Source: Hartmannibacter diazotrophicus
Lineage (GTDB): Bacteria; Pseudomonadota; Alphaproteobacteria; Rhizobiales; Pleomorphomonadaceae
NCBI RefSeq assembly: GCF_900231165.1
Contig: NZ_LT960614.1
Span: forward strand, 5,263,444 to 5,327,443
Direction: 5' to 3'
Length of the DNA stretch: 64,000 nt
In this document: positions 17,417 through 27,686 of the stretch, one piece after another
Numbering within the stretch: position 1 is the stretch's first letter
Layout of the letters: each line of letters starts with the position of its first letter
Notes under the pieces: generated by a model
What the model saw: the letters and a program-made list of their open reading frames with translations, nothing else
What the model was told of the DNA's origin: nothing
Database searches by the model: none
Position numbers and translations under genes: made by a program

Positions 17417-17803
17417 GACGCCTCCCGGGGGCCGAAAATCGGGGGGAATTTGAGGACTGGGTTGCAAGCTGTCAATACGCCTGCCGAGGTCGACATGCGC
17501 TTTGCACCTTATAGGAAATGAACCTTTGAATGGTGATCGCTGGAATTGACCACCGGAAGCGAACAAAAGCTGCAATGTGAATGAGGCACAAACATGTCTG
17601 GGAGCAATTATTTGGTGCAAATACAGCTTTGAAATAAACCATTAATTGTGCAAATTCCTCCATCACGATCAGACGGTGTCGCCTTGCAGGAAGGGATGCT
17701 CTCTCGGGTTGTCAGCATCTTGCGGCCGGCAGGCCGGTGGCGCCGGCCTTCGCCCGATTATCGCGGGGCGAGAGGATTATGTAATGCTCGCAAAAGTTGA
17801 ATA
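17417..17803. other. AT-rich intergenic region upstream of the DUF1972 glycosyltransferase
   Basis: 387 bases. Positions about 17500-17680 are clearly AT-richer than the window average, with a loose direct repeat (GTGCAAAT near 17613 and TGTGCAAATT near 17647). This is a plausible promoter/regulator region for the leftward glycosyltransferase. No gene seen. Confidence 0.5.
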
Positions 17804-18910
17804 TCATGCATGGCGAACGAGGGCGTACACATGGTCGGCAATGGCAAGCGACGATGTCAGGCCGGGAGATTCGATCCCGAACAGATGGATGACCGGGCCG
17901 ATACCATGATCCCGTTTCGATGCGATGACGAAATCCTGTCTGGCGATGCTCGGGGGCACGATCTTCGGGCGGATGCCTGAATAGGCCGGAACGAGAGCGC
18001 CGTCCGGCAGGCCCGGCCAGTAGCGCCGGACTGCCGCGTAGAAGCGCTCGCCGCGGGCAGGATCCACACGGTAGTCGATGGCTTCGACCCATTCGATGTC
18101 CGGGCCGAACCGGGCAAGGCCGGCCAAATCGAGCGTCAGATGAACGCCGAGACCGCCGGCCACCGGGACGGGATAGATGAGCCGCGAGAATGGTGCTCGC
18201 CCGGATGCCAGCGAAAAATAGCTCCCCTTCGCATAATAGGCTGCGGGAACGTGCTCCTGCGGAAAGCCCTTCATTTGCCGGGCCACATGGGGCGCCTGGA
18301 GGCCGGCGGCATTGATGAGGAGATTGCAGGCAAGCGTCATCGGCTCGCGCCCACCGATCCGGACGACGGGTTTCGGCCCGATCTCCGCCTCCACGAAAGG
18401 CGCGTTGAAGGCGAAGAAGGCGCCTGCCTCCTCCGCCTCGCCGAGCATCGACAGCATGAAGCCGTGGCTGTCGAGAATGCCGGTCGAGGGGGAGTGAAGG
18501 GCCGCGACCGCGGAAAGCGCCGGTTCCATTCGCGCAAGCTCGCCCCGATCCACCATGGCGACATCGCTCGCGCCGTTGGCATGCGCATGCGCCATGATCG
18601 CGGAAAGGCGGTCGGCCTCGTCTTCGTTCGTGGCAACGATCAGCTTTCCGCAGCGCTGGTAGGAGACCTGATGCGCGTCGCAATAGGCATAGAGCGCCTT
18701 GCGGCCGGCAACGCAGAGCCGCGCCATCTGGCTGTCGCGCGGATAGTAGATGCCGGCGTGAATGACCTCGCTGTTGCGCGAGGACGTGATGGTGCCGAAG
18801 CTCTCCTCCGCCTCCACCACGACGACCTCGCGCCCGGACTGCGCCAGCTTGCGGGCGATGGCGATGCCGACGACGCCCGCGCCGATGATCAGGCAGTCAA
18901 CGGTTTCCAA
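17804..18910 (-). CDS. FAD-dependent oxidoreductase (L-2-hydroxyglutarate oxidase-like, DAO family)
   Basis: 368 residues. N-terminal dinucleotide motif CLIIGAGVVGIAIARKLA binds FAD; the ITSSRNSEVIHAGIYYP segment with the HAGIYY signature is typical of LhgO/L2HGDH enzymes that oxidise L-2-hydroxyglutarate to 2-oxoglutarate and pass electrons to the respiratory chain. The C-terminal GPVIHLFGIESPGLTSSLAIADHV closes the FAD site. Related glycine/glycerol-3-phosphate oxidases are less likely because of the HAGIYY block. Flanked by intergenic gaps on both sides, it appears monocistronic. Its link to the surrounding accessory genes is unknown. Confidence 0.88.
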   Translation of the reverse strand: METVDCLIIGAGVVGIAIARKLAQSGREVVVVEAEESFGTITSSRNSEVIHAGIYYPRDSQMARLCVAGRKALYAYCDAHQVSYQRCGKLIVATNEDEADRLSAIMAHAHANGASDVAMVDRGELARMEPALSAVAALHSPSTGILDSHGFMLSMLGEAEEAGAFFAFNAPFVEAEIGPKPVVRIGGREPMTLACNLLINAAGLQAPHVARQMKGFPQEHVPAAYYAKGSYFSLASGRAPFSRLIYPVPVAGGLGVHLTLDLAGLARFGPDIEWVEAIDYRVDPARGERFYAAVRRYWPGLPDGALVPAYSGIRPKIVPPSIARQDFVIASKRDHGIGPVIHLFGIESPGLTSSLAIADHVYALVRHA

Positions 18911-19262
18911 GGCGTGGGTGCTCCCGATTTCAGGTGCCGATGTCGTGCTCGTTCCGCCTTGTTTGCCGGGACCGGATGACTGAAATCAAGGGGGATGCGG
19001 CAGAAGACGGCGCACTTGCACCATGGCCGTCAACGGCTGCGGACGGCGGCTGCCCTGGCCGGCGATGATTTCGCAAGACATGCGGTCGATGATCTCTGCC
19101 TTGATATTGGGGAGCCGAGAGCAGACACTGGAGCCATCGATACTTGCGGCGGATCGTCCGGGCGCGCCAGAGAAAGGCGCGATACGGATGTCTTTTCATC
19201 ATCTGTCCGCTCTTGCTGCTCGGTGAATCGCTTGCTGGATCAACTGGCATGAGGGTCATCCA
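18911..19262. other. divergent intergenic region between the FAD oxidoreductase and an exported-protein gene
   Basis: 352 bases, no convincing gene or structured element. Must contain outward promoters for both neighbours. Confidence 0.45.
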
Positions 19263-20042
19263 ATGGCCGGCAAAACAAGACGAACAATCCTTGCAGTTGG
19301 ATCCTGTCTGATTCTTCCGCTTGCTCTGCCTTTTGGCCTGCTCCCCCTTTCGGTCCAGGCAATGGAAAGCGGCGGTCGGCCGAATGCGGGCATGGGCGGC
19401 GGGGTGATTTCGGGAACGCCTGAACTCATTTTGCCAGACGCGCTGCGCGAAGGGGGGGCGAGTGCGGCTCGTCCGCGGTCCACGACCGACCGTCTGCAAG
19501 TTGCCCAGACGGGTGGCAACGATGGCGACACGTCCGGACGATATGGCGGCGGCAATTCCAGCAGCGGTCCGGGCGCCGGGTTCTTCCAGTCGGCAGAGCC
19601 CGGCTCTCCGGGCCTAGCCGCGGCCCGAACGGTGGAACAGGAGCGCCAGACACTGGCGCAACTCAAGCAGTTGCAAAAGCGCATCCTCGAGGAATCGGCC
19701 AGTTGCGACCGACAGATCCGCAACGGCATGACGGCGCAGAGCTGTTTCCTCAATGTCCTGAAATATTTCCGCCGCGGGCTCGACAAGGCGGCGGCCGAAG
19801 GCAGCCCCGTCGCCATTGCCACGGCCCCCGTCATTCTGGACGTCCGGCGCAAGGTGCGGGCGGCCACGTCGGTGCGAAAGGCGGTGGACGTGGTTCGCGA
19901 AGGTGTGTCGAAGGTCCGCAGCATCTCCCTCGTGCAGTCCGACGATACGGTGATCGCCGAACTCCGCTCGCAGCAGCGCAATGTGGTCGAGCAGACCCTC
20001 GCCTCGATCGAGGTCGACATGGCACGGGCCGTCGGCCTGTGA
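19263..20042 (+). CDS. exported protein of unknown function upstream of the caspase gene
   Basis: 259 residues. A Sec signal peptide is visible (positively charged start, hydrophobic LAVGSCLILPLALPFGLL, cleavage likely after VQA). The middle (35-105) is Gly/Ser-rich and probably disordered. The C-terminal half is predicted helical: VEQERQTLAQLKQLQKRIL followed by a segment with two cysteines (SCDRQI, QSCFLN) and many Arg/Lys. I do not recognise a family. The stop is 93 bases before the caspase start and the genes share orientation, so co-transcription and a functional link (substrate, inhibitor or partner of the peptidase) are plausible but unproven. Confidence 0.75.
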   Translation: MAGKTRRTILAVGSCLILPLALPFGLLPLSVQAMESGGRPNAGMGGGVISGTPELILPDALREGGASAARPRSTTDRLQVAQTGGNDGDTSGRYGGGNSSSGPGAGFFQSAEPGSPGLAAARTVEQERQTLAQLKQLQKRILEESASCDRQIRNGMTAQSCFLNVLKYFRRGLDKAAAEGSPVAIATAPVILDVRRKVRAATSVRKAVDVVREGVSKVRSISLVQSDDTVIAELRSQQRNVVEQTLASIEVDMARAVGL

Positions 20043-20056
20043 GCGGCCATGGGCGA

Positions 20057-20182
20057 CAGACCCGGCGGGGGTGGCAATGGTGATTGCCGGACAGGACCGA
20101 AGGCAGGCGAGGCAGCAGACCCGGCGGGGGTGGCAATGGTGATTGCCGGACAGGACCGAAGGCAGGCGAGGCAGCAGACCCG
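20057..20182. repeat. perfect 59-bp tandem direct repeat over the caspase translation start
   Basis: Two identical 59-base copies (20057-20115 and 20116-20174) followed by the first 8 bases of a third. Each copy contains a GGGGGTGG ribosome-site-like tract and an ATG (20077 and 20136). Because 59 is not a multiple of three, the first ATG opens a different frame and ends after 21 codons at 20142, overlapping the second ATG, which opens the caspase gene. This looks like a recent tandem duplication of the gene's initiation region. Confidence 0.95.
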
Positions 20183-22115
20183 TTGGTGCAGCCGCGCAGC
20201 CTTGGCCGCCGCCTTCCTGCTCGTTGCGATGCTCTGCGGTCTGGAGCCGGCAAGGGCGGCTGAGCGCGTGGCGCTCGTGATCGGCAACAGCGCCTACGCC
20301 AGCCTCAACACGTTGCCGAACGCGCGCAACGACGCCGAGGCGATCGCCGGAACGCTGAAGCATCTCGACTTCGAGGTGCTCCTCGGGGTCGATATCGGCC
20401 GCGAGGAAATGCGGACCACCATCGATCGCTTCCGTGAGATAGCGCGTGGCGCCAGCATCGCGGCGGTCTATTACGCCGGACACGGCATCCAGATTTCCGG
20501 CAAGAATTATCTCGTCCCGACCGACGCCGTGATCCATTCCGCCGATGACGTGGTCGCAACGACCGTCCGCTTCGATGACCTGCTTGCCGAACTCGGCAGG
20601 CTCGATGCCTTCAAGATCGTCTTTCTCGACGCCTGCCAGAATAATCCCCTGTCTTCCGAACTCGGCGCCTTTCCCGATGGCCTGGCGCCACCGCCAGACG
20701 TCAGCGGCTTCCTGATTGGCTATGCGACCCAGCCCGGCAAGGTCGCCTACGAGGGCGCGGGCCGCAACAGCCCCTATGCGACGGCGCTTCTGACGCGCAT
20801 GACGGCGCGCGGCGTCGAGGTGCTGCCGATGCTCTCGAAGGTCAACCAGGATGTGCGGGCCCAGACAGGCGGGTGGCAGGTGCCCTATGTCCAGTTCTCC
20901 ATCAAGCCCGAATTCTATTTCGCGCCGGGCGGGCGCGAGGAAACCGATCCAGAGACGCGCCTGTGGCATCTGGCGACCCAGCAGAACGACCAGGATCTCC
21001 TCGGCATCTACCTGCAGCGCTATCCCGAGGGCCGCTTTGCCGAGGACGCCCGCTCGCTGATGGCAAAGGACATCGGCAGTGCGCCGGCGCTGGCCGACAA
21101 GGCAAGGCCATCTCCGCCCGCCGACGCCAAGGAGGTCTTGTGGTCGCTCATCATCGACAGCCGCAGCCGCGATCTCGCGGACCTTTATTTGAGCCGCTAC
21201 CCGGACGGTCCGCATGCCGGAGAGGCGCGCCGGCTCGCCGCAAGCCTCGTCTCGGATGACGTCGTCTCGGCCACCCCGGAACTCCTCTGCGAGCGTCTGG
21301 CGACGCATCCCAATGACGCGACCGCCAATGTCTCCGGCGTTTCGCTGGACCGGCTCGCCCGCAATGCCGATACCGCCATTGCCGCCTGCGCCAAGGCGGC
21401 GGAACGCAACGACGAGAATGCCCACTACAAGGCTCTTCTTGCGCGGTCCTATGCCGCGAAGGGCAATGTCGCCGACGCGGTCGCCAACTATCAGGCGGCG
21501 GCTGCCGTCGGTGATACGCGCGCGCTCGTCAGCCTGGGGCTGCTCCACGAGGCGGGGCAGGGCGTTCCGCGCGACCGTGCGAAGGCCGTCAGCCTCTACG
21601 AGGAGGCCGTCGCCAAGGGAAGCAGCGATGGGGCCATCAACCTCGCCGTCGCCCTCTACAAGGGCCAGGGCGGCACGCGGGATGTGCCGCGCGCGATCGA
21701 GCTGCTGAAGAAGGCCTCGGCCGACGGTGCGGCCCGTGCGACCTACAATCTCGGCGTCTTTGCCAAGGACGGGATCGAGGGAACGCCGGAAGAGGCCGCC
21801 GGCCTGTTCGTCAAGGCGGCGGATCAGGGTTATGCGGCCGGGGCCGTTTCGGCGGCGGCGCTCTATGACGAGGGCGCGGGAGTGGCGCGCTCGCCCGAGA
21901 CGGCGGCCGACTTGCTCCTGCGGGCGGTCGGGACCGACGATGGCGAGACGCTGGAAAAGCTGGGCAGCGAGGCGCGCAACTGGTCGCCTGAGACGATCCG
22001 CCGGATTCAGCAAAGGCTCGCGGACGCCGGTTACTACTCAGCCGAAGTTGACGGCCAGCCCGGGCCGAAGTTCATGGCAGCCTTGCGCGACTGGCGCCTG
22101 TTCGGCGGCGGTTGA
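20136..22115 (+). CDS. exported caspase-family (C14) protein with Sel1-like repeats
   Basis: 659 residues from the ATG at 20136. Signal peptide at 15-42 (RWCSR, hydrophobic core, ARAAE), then a p20-like caspase domain with VALVIGNSAY, catalytic His116 in YYAGHG and Cys167 in FLDACQNNP; the dyad is intact, so activity is expected. After a linker come Sel1-like helical repeats (about 420-580, e.g. ALVSLGLLHEAGQGVPRD) and a C-terminal peptidoglycan-binding-like helix bundle (IRRIQQRLADAGYYSAEVDG). The protein should act in the periplasm or cell envelope. Orthocaspases usually cut after Arg or Lys. A longer frame from 20049 crosses the 59-bp repeat and would destroy the signal peptide, so I reject it. 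Confidence 0.9.
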   Translation: MVIAGQDRRQARQQTRWCSRAALAAAFLLVAMLCGLEPARAAERVALVIGNSAYASLNTLPNARNDAEAIAGTLKHLDFEVLLGVDIGREEMRTTIDRFREIARGASIAAVYYAGHGIQISGKNYLVPTDAVIHSADDVVATTVRFDDLLAELGRLDAFKIVFLDACQNNPLSSELGAFPDGLAPPPDVSGFLIGYATQPGKVAYEGAGRNSPYATALLTRMTARGVEVLPMLSKVNQDVRAQTGGWQVPYVQFSIKPEFYFAPGGREETDPETRLWHLATQQNDQDLLGIYLQRYPEGRFAEDARSLMAKDIGSAPALADKARPSPPADAKEVLWSLIIDSRSRDLADLYLSRYPDGPHAGEARRLAASLVSDDVVSATPELLCERLATHPNDATANVSGVSLDRLARNADTAIAACAKAAERNDENAHYKALLARSYAAKGNVADAVANYQAAAAVGDTRALVSLGLLHEAGQGVPRDRAKAVSLYEEAVAKGSSDGAINLAVALYKGQGGTRDVPRAIELLKKASADGAARATYNLGVFAKDGIEGTPEEAAGLFVKAADQGYAAGAVSAAALYDEGAGVARSPETAADLLLRAVGTDDGETLEKLGSEARNWSPETIRRIQQRLADAGYYSAEVDGQPGPKFMAALRDWRLFGGG

Positions 22116-22130
22116 GGGCAGGACAGCGCA

Positions 22131-22164
22131 ACAAAAAACGGCCCGGACAAATGTCCGGGCCGTT
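22131..22164 (-). terminator. terminator of dnaK (possibly bidirectional)
   Basis: A perfect 13-bp stem (22137-22149 with 22152-22164) flanked on the left by six A, which read as a U-run for leftward transcription leaving dnaK 30 bases earlier. The rightward side has only a weak T-rich tail. It ends the dnaK transcript before the caspase gene, so dnaK is not co-transcribed with distant dnaJ. Confidence 0.9.
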
Positions 22165-22193
22165 CGATTCTTCAAGCCGTTGCGGGCTGCGGA

Positions 22194-24098
<1,905 letters not shown>

Positions 24099-24239
24099 TG
24101 TCTTCTCCTCAAGCAGACCGCCCGGACCCGCATTCGGCATCCGGATAAAGCCGGCAAAGCCGGCCGGTCCCTTTGTCAGCGGTTTGAGTTTGCCCGGTCG
24201 CGATGAAACCGCGTTGCCGGACTCCGTTGTCTTGGCGGG

Positions 24240-24271
24240 TATATAAGTGGGGGTTTCACGGCCTGCAAGAC
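24240..24271 (-). promoter_or_regulatory. RpoH (sigma-32) type heat-shock promoter of dnaK
   Basis: Reading leftward, CTTG (24269-24266) is followed after 18 bases by CTTATAT (24247-24241), closely matching the alphaproteobacterial RpoH consensus CTTG-N17-CYTATNT. It lies about 142 bases upstream of the dnaK ATG, leaving a long leader. Confidence 0.75.
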
Positions 24272-24317
24272 GTGTGATCACGGCTGCGTGACGAAAGGAT
24301 CAAGAAAAGCGATCGGT

Positions 24318-24803
24318 TCATTCGGCGGCCGGATCGGCACCCATCCGCTGGCGTGCGGCCTCATAGGCACCGTCGGCCGGAACGAGGCTGCCGACCCGCC
24401 CGAGGCCGTAGGGCGGCATGCCCGAATAGACCGCTTCGTAGTCGCCGGCGTGAATGCGGTAGGTCTCGTGCCAGATGCCGACGTCACCGCGGCTGTCCTT
24501 CATCCGGCGGTTGAAGGCGACCCAGGCCGGCCAATGCGCGCTCTCGCGGCCGCGGGCATAGGCCTCCAGGTGATCGAAACTTCTCCAGTATTGCACCATG
24601 CCGCCAAGACCGATGCCGTTGTGGCCGAGAAATCCGGTCTCTGGCCCCGCGGCTTCGAGTTCCCTGATCATCTTCGGCATGGCCATGAAGACGGGCCACC
24701 ATTTGTGGACCTTCCAGGGCTTGTTGATGCGCATGCCGATGAGGAAGACGACGAAGTCGCCCTCCATGATCGCGGACATGCGCCGGTCGATGATCTTCGC
24801 CAT
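24318..24803 (-). CDS. DUF4188 family protein
   Basis: 161 residues. Resembles the DUF4188 family (dimeric alpha/beta barrel, antibiotic-biosynthesis-monooxygenase-like): the [33 protein letters not shown] opening and [16 protein letters not shown] and HETY segments are typical. Some relatives are annotated as monooxygenases, but no biochemical activity is established that I can name. Start is an ATG preceded by GGAGG. It lies upstream of dnaK on the same strand, with the dnaK promoter in between, so it is probably a separate unit. Confidence 0.82.
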   Translation of the reverse strand: MAKIIDRRMSAIMEGDFVVFLIGMRINKPWKVHKWWPVFMAMPKMIRELEAAGPETGFLGHNGIGLGGMVQYWRSFDHLEAYARGRESAHWPAWVAFNRRMKDSRGDVGIWHETYRIHAGDYEAVYSGMPPYGLGRVGSLVPADGAYEAARQRMGADPAAE

Positions 24804-25112
24804 GAGGAGACCTCCTCCGTCCGCCGGCTTCCCGGATGCCCCGTGCCAGATGCCCGGGACCGGATATCCTGCGACGATCCCGAACAATAGCCTCGAAACT
24901 GCGGGGTTGAAATGCGGGGCATGGCCGGCGCGGGCCTGCAAAGGGCTGCCGCGGTTTCCTCAACATCTCTTAAATCTTGACTAAATTCCTGACCCGCTTC
25001 GAAACGCTCCCGCAAGAGGGCGGTGACAGACTGCAGGGGTCGAATGCCGGCATGGTGGCGAGCGACGCTCTTAGACCGATCTAGGCTTGGCTGCATCTTG
25101 GAGGCAACCGCT
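24804..25112. other. divergent intergenic region
   Basis: 309 bases between the leftward DUF4188 gene and a rightward small membrane protein gene. An AT-rich patch near 24970-24990 may carry promoters. Nothing else recognised. Confidence 0.4.
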
Positions 25113-25430
25113 TTGAGCAAATTTCGGATTCTTGAATTTCTGGAAGACGACGGCGGCGATTCGGGCGTGCTGCCCGCGTTTATCCTCGCCACCGCGGCCA
25201 CCGTGGTCGCCGAGCAATACGGCTTCGTCAACATCCTGGGGCTCGACGACGCGACGATGAAGCTGCTCGCCCACGGCGGGCTGTTCGTCGGGGTCTTCGT
25301 CATCGGCCGGGTGGTCGCGAAACTTGCTGACGGCGATCCGCTTTTCGGCGGCCGCGAGGAGGCAAGGATCAGTTCCCGCTCGATCAACAGCTTCGGCGAA
25401 GGTACCGGGCGGCGGCGCACGCGCCACTGA
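25113..25430 (+). CDS. small protein of unknown function with hydrophobic segments
   Basis: 105 residues from a TTG start preceded by GGAGG with 8-base spacing. After an acidic N-terminal patch (FLEDDGGDSG) come two moderately hydrophobic stretches (VLPAFILATAATVVAEQYGF and LLAHGGLFVGVFVIGRVVA), suggesting a small membrane or membrane-associated protein; the C-terminus is Arg-rich. No family recognised. The alkB-like gene starts 47 bases downstream and may be co-transcribed. Composition matches the genome, so it is likely a real gene. Confidence 0.65.
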   Translation: MSKFRILEFLEDDGGDSGVLPAFILATAATVVAEQYGFVNILGLDDATMKLLAHGGLFVGVFVIGRVVAKLADGDPLFGGREEARISSRSINSFGEGTGRRRTRH

Positions 25431-25477
25431 GTTGACGCGCCATTGAGTCTCGTCCCGGTGCCTGCCAAGGTGCCGGC

Positions 25478-26104
25478 ATGACCACTCTTGCGCCCACCGG
25501 CTTTCGCCTCTTGCCGGCTTGTTTTTCGCGCGACCAGCAGGTGACGCTGGTGCGGGCCCTGGCGGATGTCATCGCCGAGGCGCCGCTGTTCACGCCGAAA
25601 ATGCCGCGCACCGGCAAGCCCTTCTCCGTGCGGATGACCAATTGCGGTCCGCTCGGCTGGGTGTCGGACGTGTCCGGCTATCGCTATCAGCCGCAGCATC
25701 CGGAAACCGGCCGCCCATGGCCGGCGATGCCGCAGGTGCTGCTCGACCTCTGGGCCGAGGTCGCGGGCTTCGACGGCCCGCCGGAGGCTTGTCTCGTCAA
25801 CGTCTACGCGCCGACCGCCCGCATGGGCCTGCATCAGGACCAGGACGAGGAGACCTTCGCGGCGCCCGTCCTGTCGGTCTCGCTCGGCGACACCGCCGTC
25901 TTCCGCCTTGGCGGAACGAACCGCAAGGACCCGACGCGTTCCATGCGCCTTGCCTCCGGCGATGTCCTGCTGCTCGGCGGGGACGCGCGGCTGGCCTTCC
26001 ACGGCATCGACCGGGTGCTCCGCGGCTCGTCGACGCTCTTCTCCGAGGCCGGGGTGGGTTGGGACGGCCGCGTGAACCTGACGCTGCGGCGCGTTCATCC
26101 CTGA
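25478..26104 (+). CDS. alkB: AlkB-like 2-oxoglutarate/Fe(II)-dependent dioxygenase
   Basis: 208 residues. Oxidative demethylation of alkylated bases (1-methyladenine, 3-methylcytosine) in DNA or RNA. Iron ligands are visible as H119 and D121 in LHQDQDE and H175 in LAFHG; the 2-oxoglutarate/substrate RxNxTxR motif appears as RVNLTLR at 198-204. The MTNCGPLGWVSD segment near 53-64 matches the nucleotide-recognition lid of AlkB proper. An inverted-repeat element follows the gene. Start ATG has only a weak ribosome site. Confidence 0.93.
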   Translation: MTTLAPTGFRLLPACFSRDQQVTLVRALADVIAEAPLFTPKMPRTGKPFSVRMTNCGPLGWVSDVSGYRYQPQHPETGRPWPAMPQVLLDLWAEVAGFDGPPEACLVNVYAPTARMGLHQDQDEETFAAPVLSVSLGDTAVFRLGGTNRKDPTRSMRLASGDVLLLGGDARLAFHGIDRVLRGSSTLFSEAGVGWDGRVNLTLRRVHP

Positions 26105-26180
26105 CGATGTGGTGCGCCGGGGTCTAAATCGGCGGCGGAAGAGACCTGAGATCTTCCGATCCTTCCCCCTGCCTCACGTT

Positions 26181-26323
26181 CGTCATTCCCGCGAAAGCGG
26201 GAACCCAGCCATCCGCGAGGATGGTTCGACGAATTGCCTCTGCTGAATTGAAAGGTGCGCACTCGCTCCAGAGCCACGACCATCGGGGTGGCACCCTGGG
26301 TTCCCGCTTTCGCGGGAATGACG
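26181..26323. repeat. intergenic inverted-repeat element A (143 bp)
   Basis: Perfect 27-base terminal inverted repeats (26181-26207 and 26297-26323), each itself containing a small hairpin (CCCGC-GAAA-GCGGG). No coding capacity. It lies between the convergent alkB and recR genes. Element B at 32182 shares the same ends and some internal sequence, so this is a dispersed REP/MITE-like family. Confidence 0.9.
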
Positions 26324-26391
26324 ATGGAGAGGGCAAGTTGCATGGCCGGACCTCGCCATCCGGCGGGTCTTGGCCCTCGACGACAGAGCCC

Positions 26392-26997
26392 TCAGAACGG
26401 CGTGCGCGAGCGGATCGCCGCCGCCAGCGTGCCCTCGTCGAGATAATCGAGCTCGCCGCCGACCGGAACGCCGTGCGCAAGGCGCGAGACGGCGACGCCG
26501 AGCCCCTGCAGCCGGTCGGTGACATAATGCGCCGTGGTCTGGCCGTCGACGGTGGCATTCACCGCGAGGATCACCTCCTTGACGCCGCCCGCCGCGACGC
26601 GCTCGACCAGCCCCGCGATGTTGAGATCGTCCGGCCCGATGCCGTCGAGCGGTGACAGCGTGCCGCCGAGAACGTGATAGCGGGCGTTGATTGCATTGGA
26701 ACGCTCCAGCGCCCAAAGATCGGAGACATCCTCGACGACGACGATAACGCTTTCGTCCCGGCGCGGATCGGTACAGACGGTGCAGGGATCGTGGGTGTCG
26801 ACGTTGCCGCAGGTCCGGCAGGTGGTGACGTTGTCGGCCGCAACCGTCATAGCCTCCGCCAGCGGGCGCAGCAGCTGGTCCTTCTTCTTGACGAGCTGCA
26901 GGGCGGCGCGGCGCGCGGATCTCGGCCCGAGCCCGGGCAGACGGGCGAGCAGCTGGATCAGGCGATCGATTTCAGGACCGGTGACGCGGCGCGACAT
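26392..26997 (-). CDS. recR: recombination mediator RecR
   Basis: 201 residues, standard length. Works with RecF/RecO to load RecA at gaps. Helix-hairpin-helix at the N-terminus ([19 protein letters not shown]), a C4 zinc finger (CRTCGN...PCTVC, about 58-73), and a Toprim domain ([15 protein letters not shown]) with [15 protein letters not shown]. Located immediately downstream of ybaB and dnaX, the conserved bacterial order. Confidence 0.97.
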   Translation of the reverse strand: MSRRVTGPEIDRLIQLLARLPGLGPRSARRAALQLVKKKDQLLRPLAEAMTVAADNVTTCRTCGNVDTHDPCTVCTDPRRDESVIVVVEDVSDLWALERSNAINARYHVLGGTLSPLDGIGPDDLNIAGLVERVAAGGVKEVILAVNATVDGQTTAHYVTDRLQGLGVAVSRLAHGVPVGGELDYLDEGTLAAAIRSRTPF

Positions 26998-27034
26998 CAG
27001 GAAGCTTTCAAGACAGGCAAGGGCGAAGGCGGCC

Positions 27035-27361
27035 TCAGAAGGGCAGCTTCATGCCCGGCGGCAGCTGCAGCCCGCCGGTCACCGCCTGCATCTTCTCCGC
27101 CACCGCGTCGTCGAGCTTGCCCTTGGCGTCGTTGTGGGCAGCGACGATGAGGTCTTCCAGGATTTCCGCCTCGTCCGGGTTCATCAGCGTCGGATCGATG
27201 GAGATGCCGCGCAAATCGCCCTTGCCGGCAAGGCGCACCGAGACGAGGCCGGCGCCGGAGGTGCCCGTCACCTCGATGCGGCCGATCTCCTCCTGGGCTT
27301 CGGCCATCCGGGCCTGCAGTTCCTGGGCCTGCTTCATCATCTTGCCGAGGTCGCCAAACAT
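27035..27361 (-). CDS. ybaB: YbaB/EbfC nucleoid-associated protein
   Basis: 108 residues. Dimeric DNA-binding protein of the dnaX-ybaB-recR cluster. N-terminal helix [26 protein letters not shown] and the central [16 protein letters not shown] are family hallmarks. Start ATG is preceded by GAGGA. recR follows 37 bases downstream and is probably co-transcribed. Confidence 0.95.
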   Translation of the reverse strand: MFGDLGKMMKQAQELQARMAEAQEEIGRIEVTGTSGAGLVSVRLAGKGDLRGISIDPTLMNPDEAEILEDLIVAAHNDAKGKLDDAVAEKMQAVTGGLQLPPGMKLPF

Positions 27362-27430
27362 GGTTCTGTCCTCACGGGTTGGGCGCGCCGCGCGCCGTTT
27401 TGAGTGTTCGAGCACTTAACGCAGGACTTG

Positions 27431-27561
27431 GTGTCATCCCCGGCGAGCCAAGCGAAGCGAGGGCGAGGGAAGGGGATCCAGAAGCGAGCGACGGACGTGC
27501 CTGGCCGATTTCTGGATCCCCTTCCCCTCAGCGCCTTCAGCGCTTCGGCCGGGGATGACAC
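27431..27561. repeat. intergenic inverted-repeat element C (131 bp)
   Basis: Outer arms of 14 bases (27431-27444 and 27548-27561, GTGTCATCCCCGGC and its complement) enclose a second perfect 16-base inverted pair (GGAAGGGGATCCAGAA around 27468-27483 and its complement ending at about 27525). Non-coding, between dnaX and ybaB, which it separates by 325 bases. The sequence differs from elements A and B, so it is another family. Confidence 0.88.
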
Positions 27562-27686
27562 GGAGTTCGATGTCCATCTCCGTGCCAGCGTATGTGTTCA
27601 GTCGTTTCGTCTGTCCGAAAACCGGTTCCCATCCCCGATCGAGCCGAGGACATGCTTTTCGGGCGTATTGGCCAAACCCAAATGGT

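Noticed and set aside
20049..20135. Longer N-terminus for the caspase protein from an ATG at 20049
   Set aside because: It would place 29 Gly/Pro-rich residues before the signal peptide and run through the first repeat copy; the ATG at 20136 gives a proper signal peptide.
19614..22013. A 799-codon open frame antisense to the caspase gene
   Set aside because: Shadow of the caspase gene and the unknown exported protein gene; composition is typical of antisense frames and it runs through the 59-bp repeats in both copies without domain structure.
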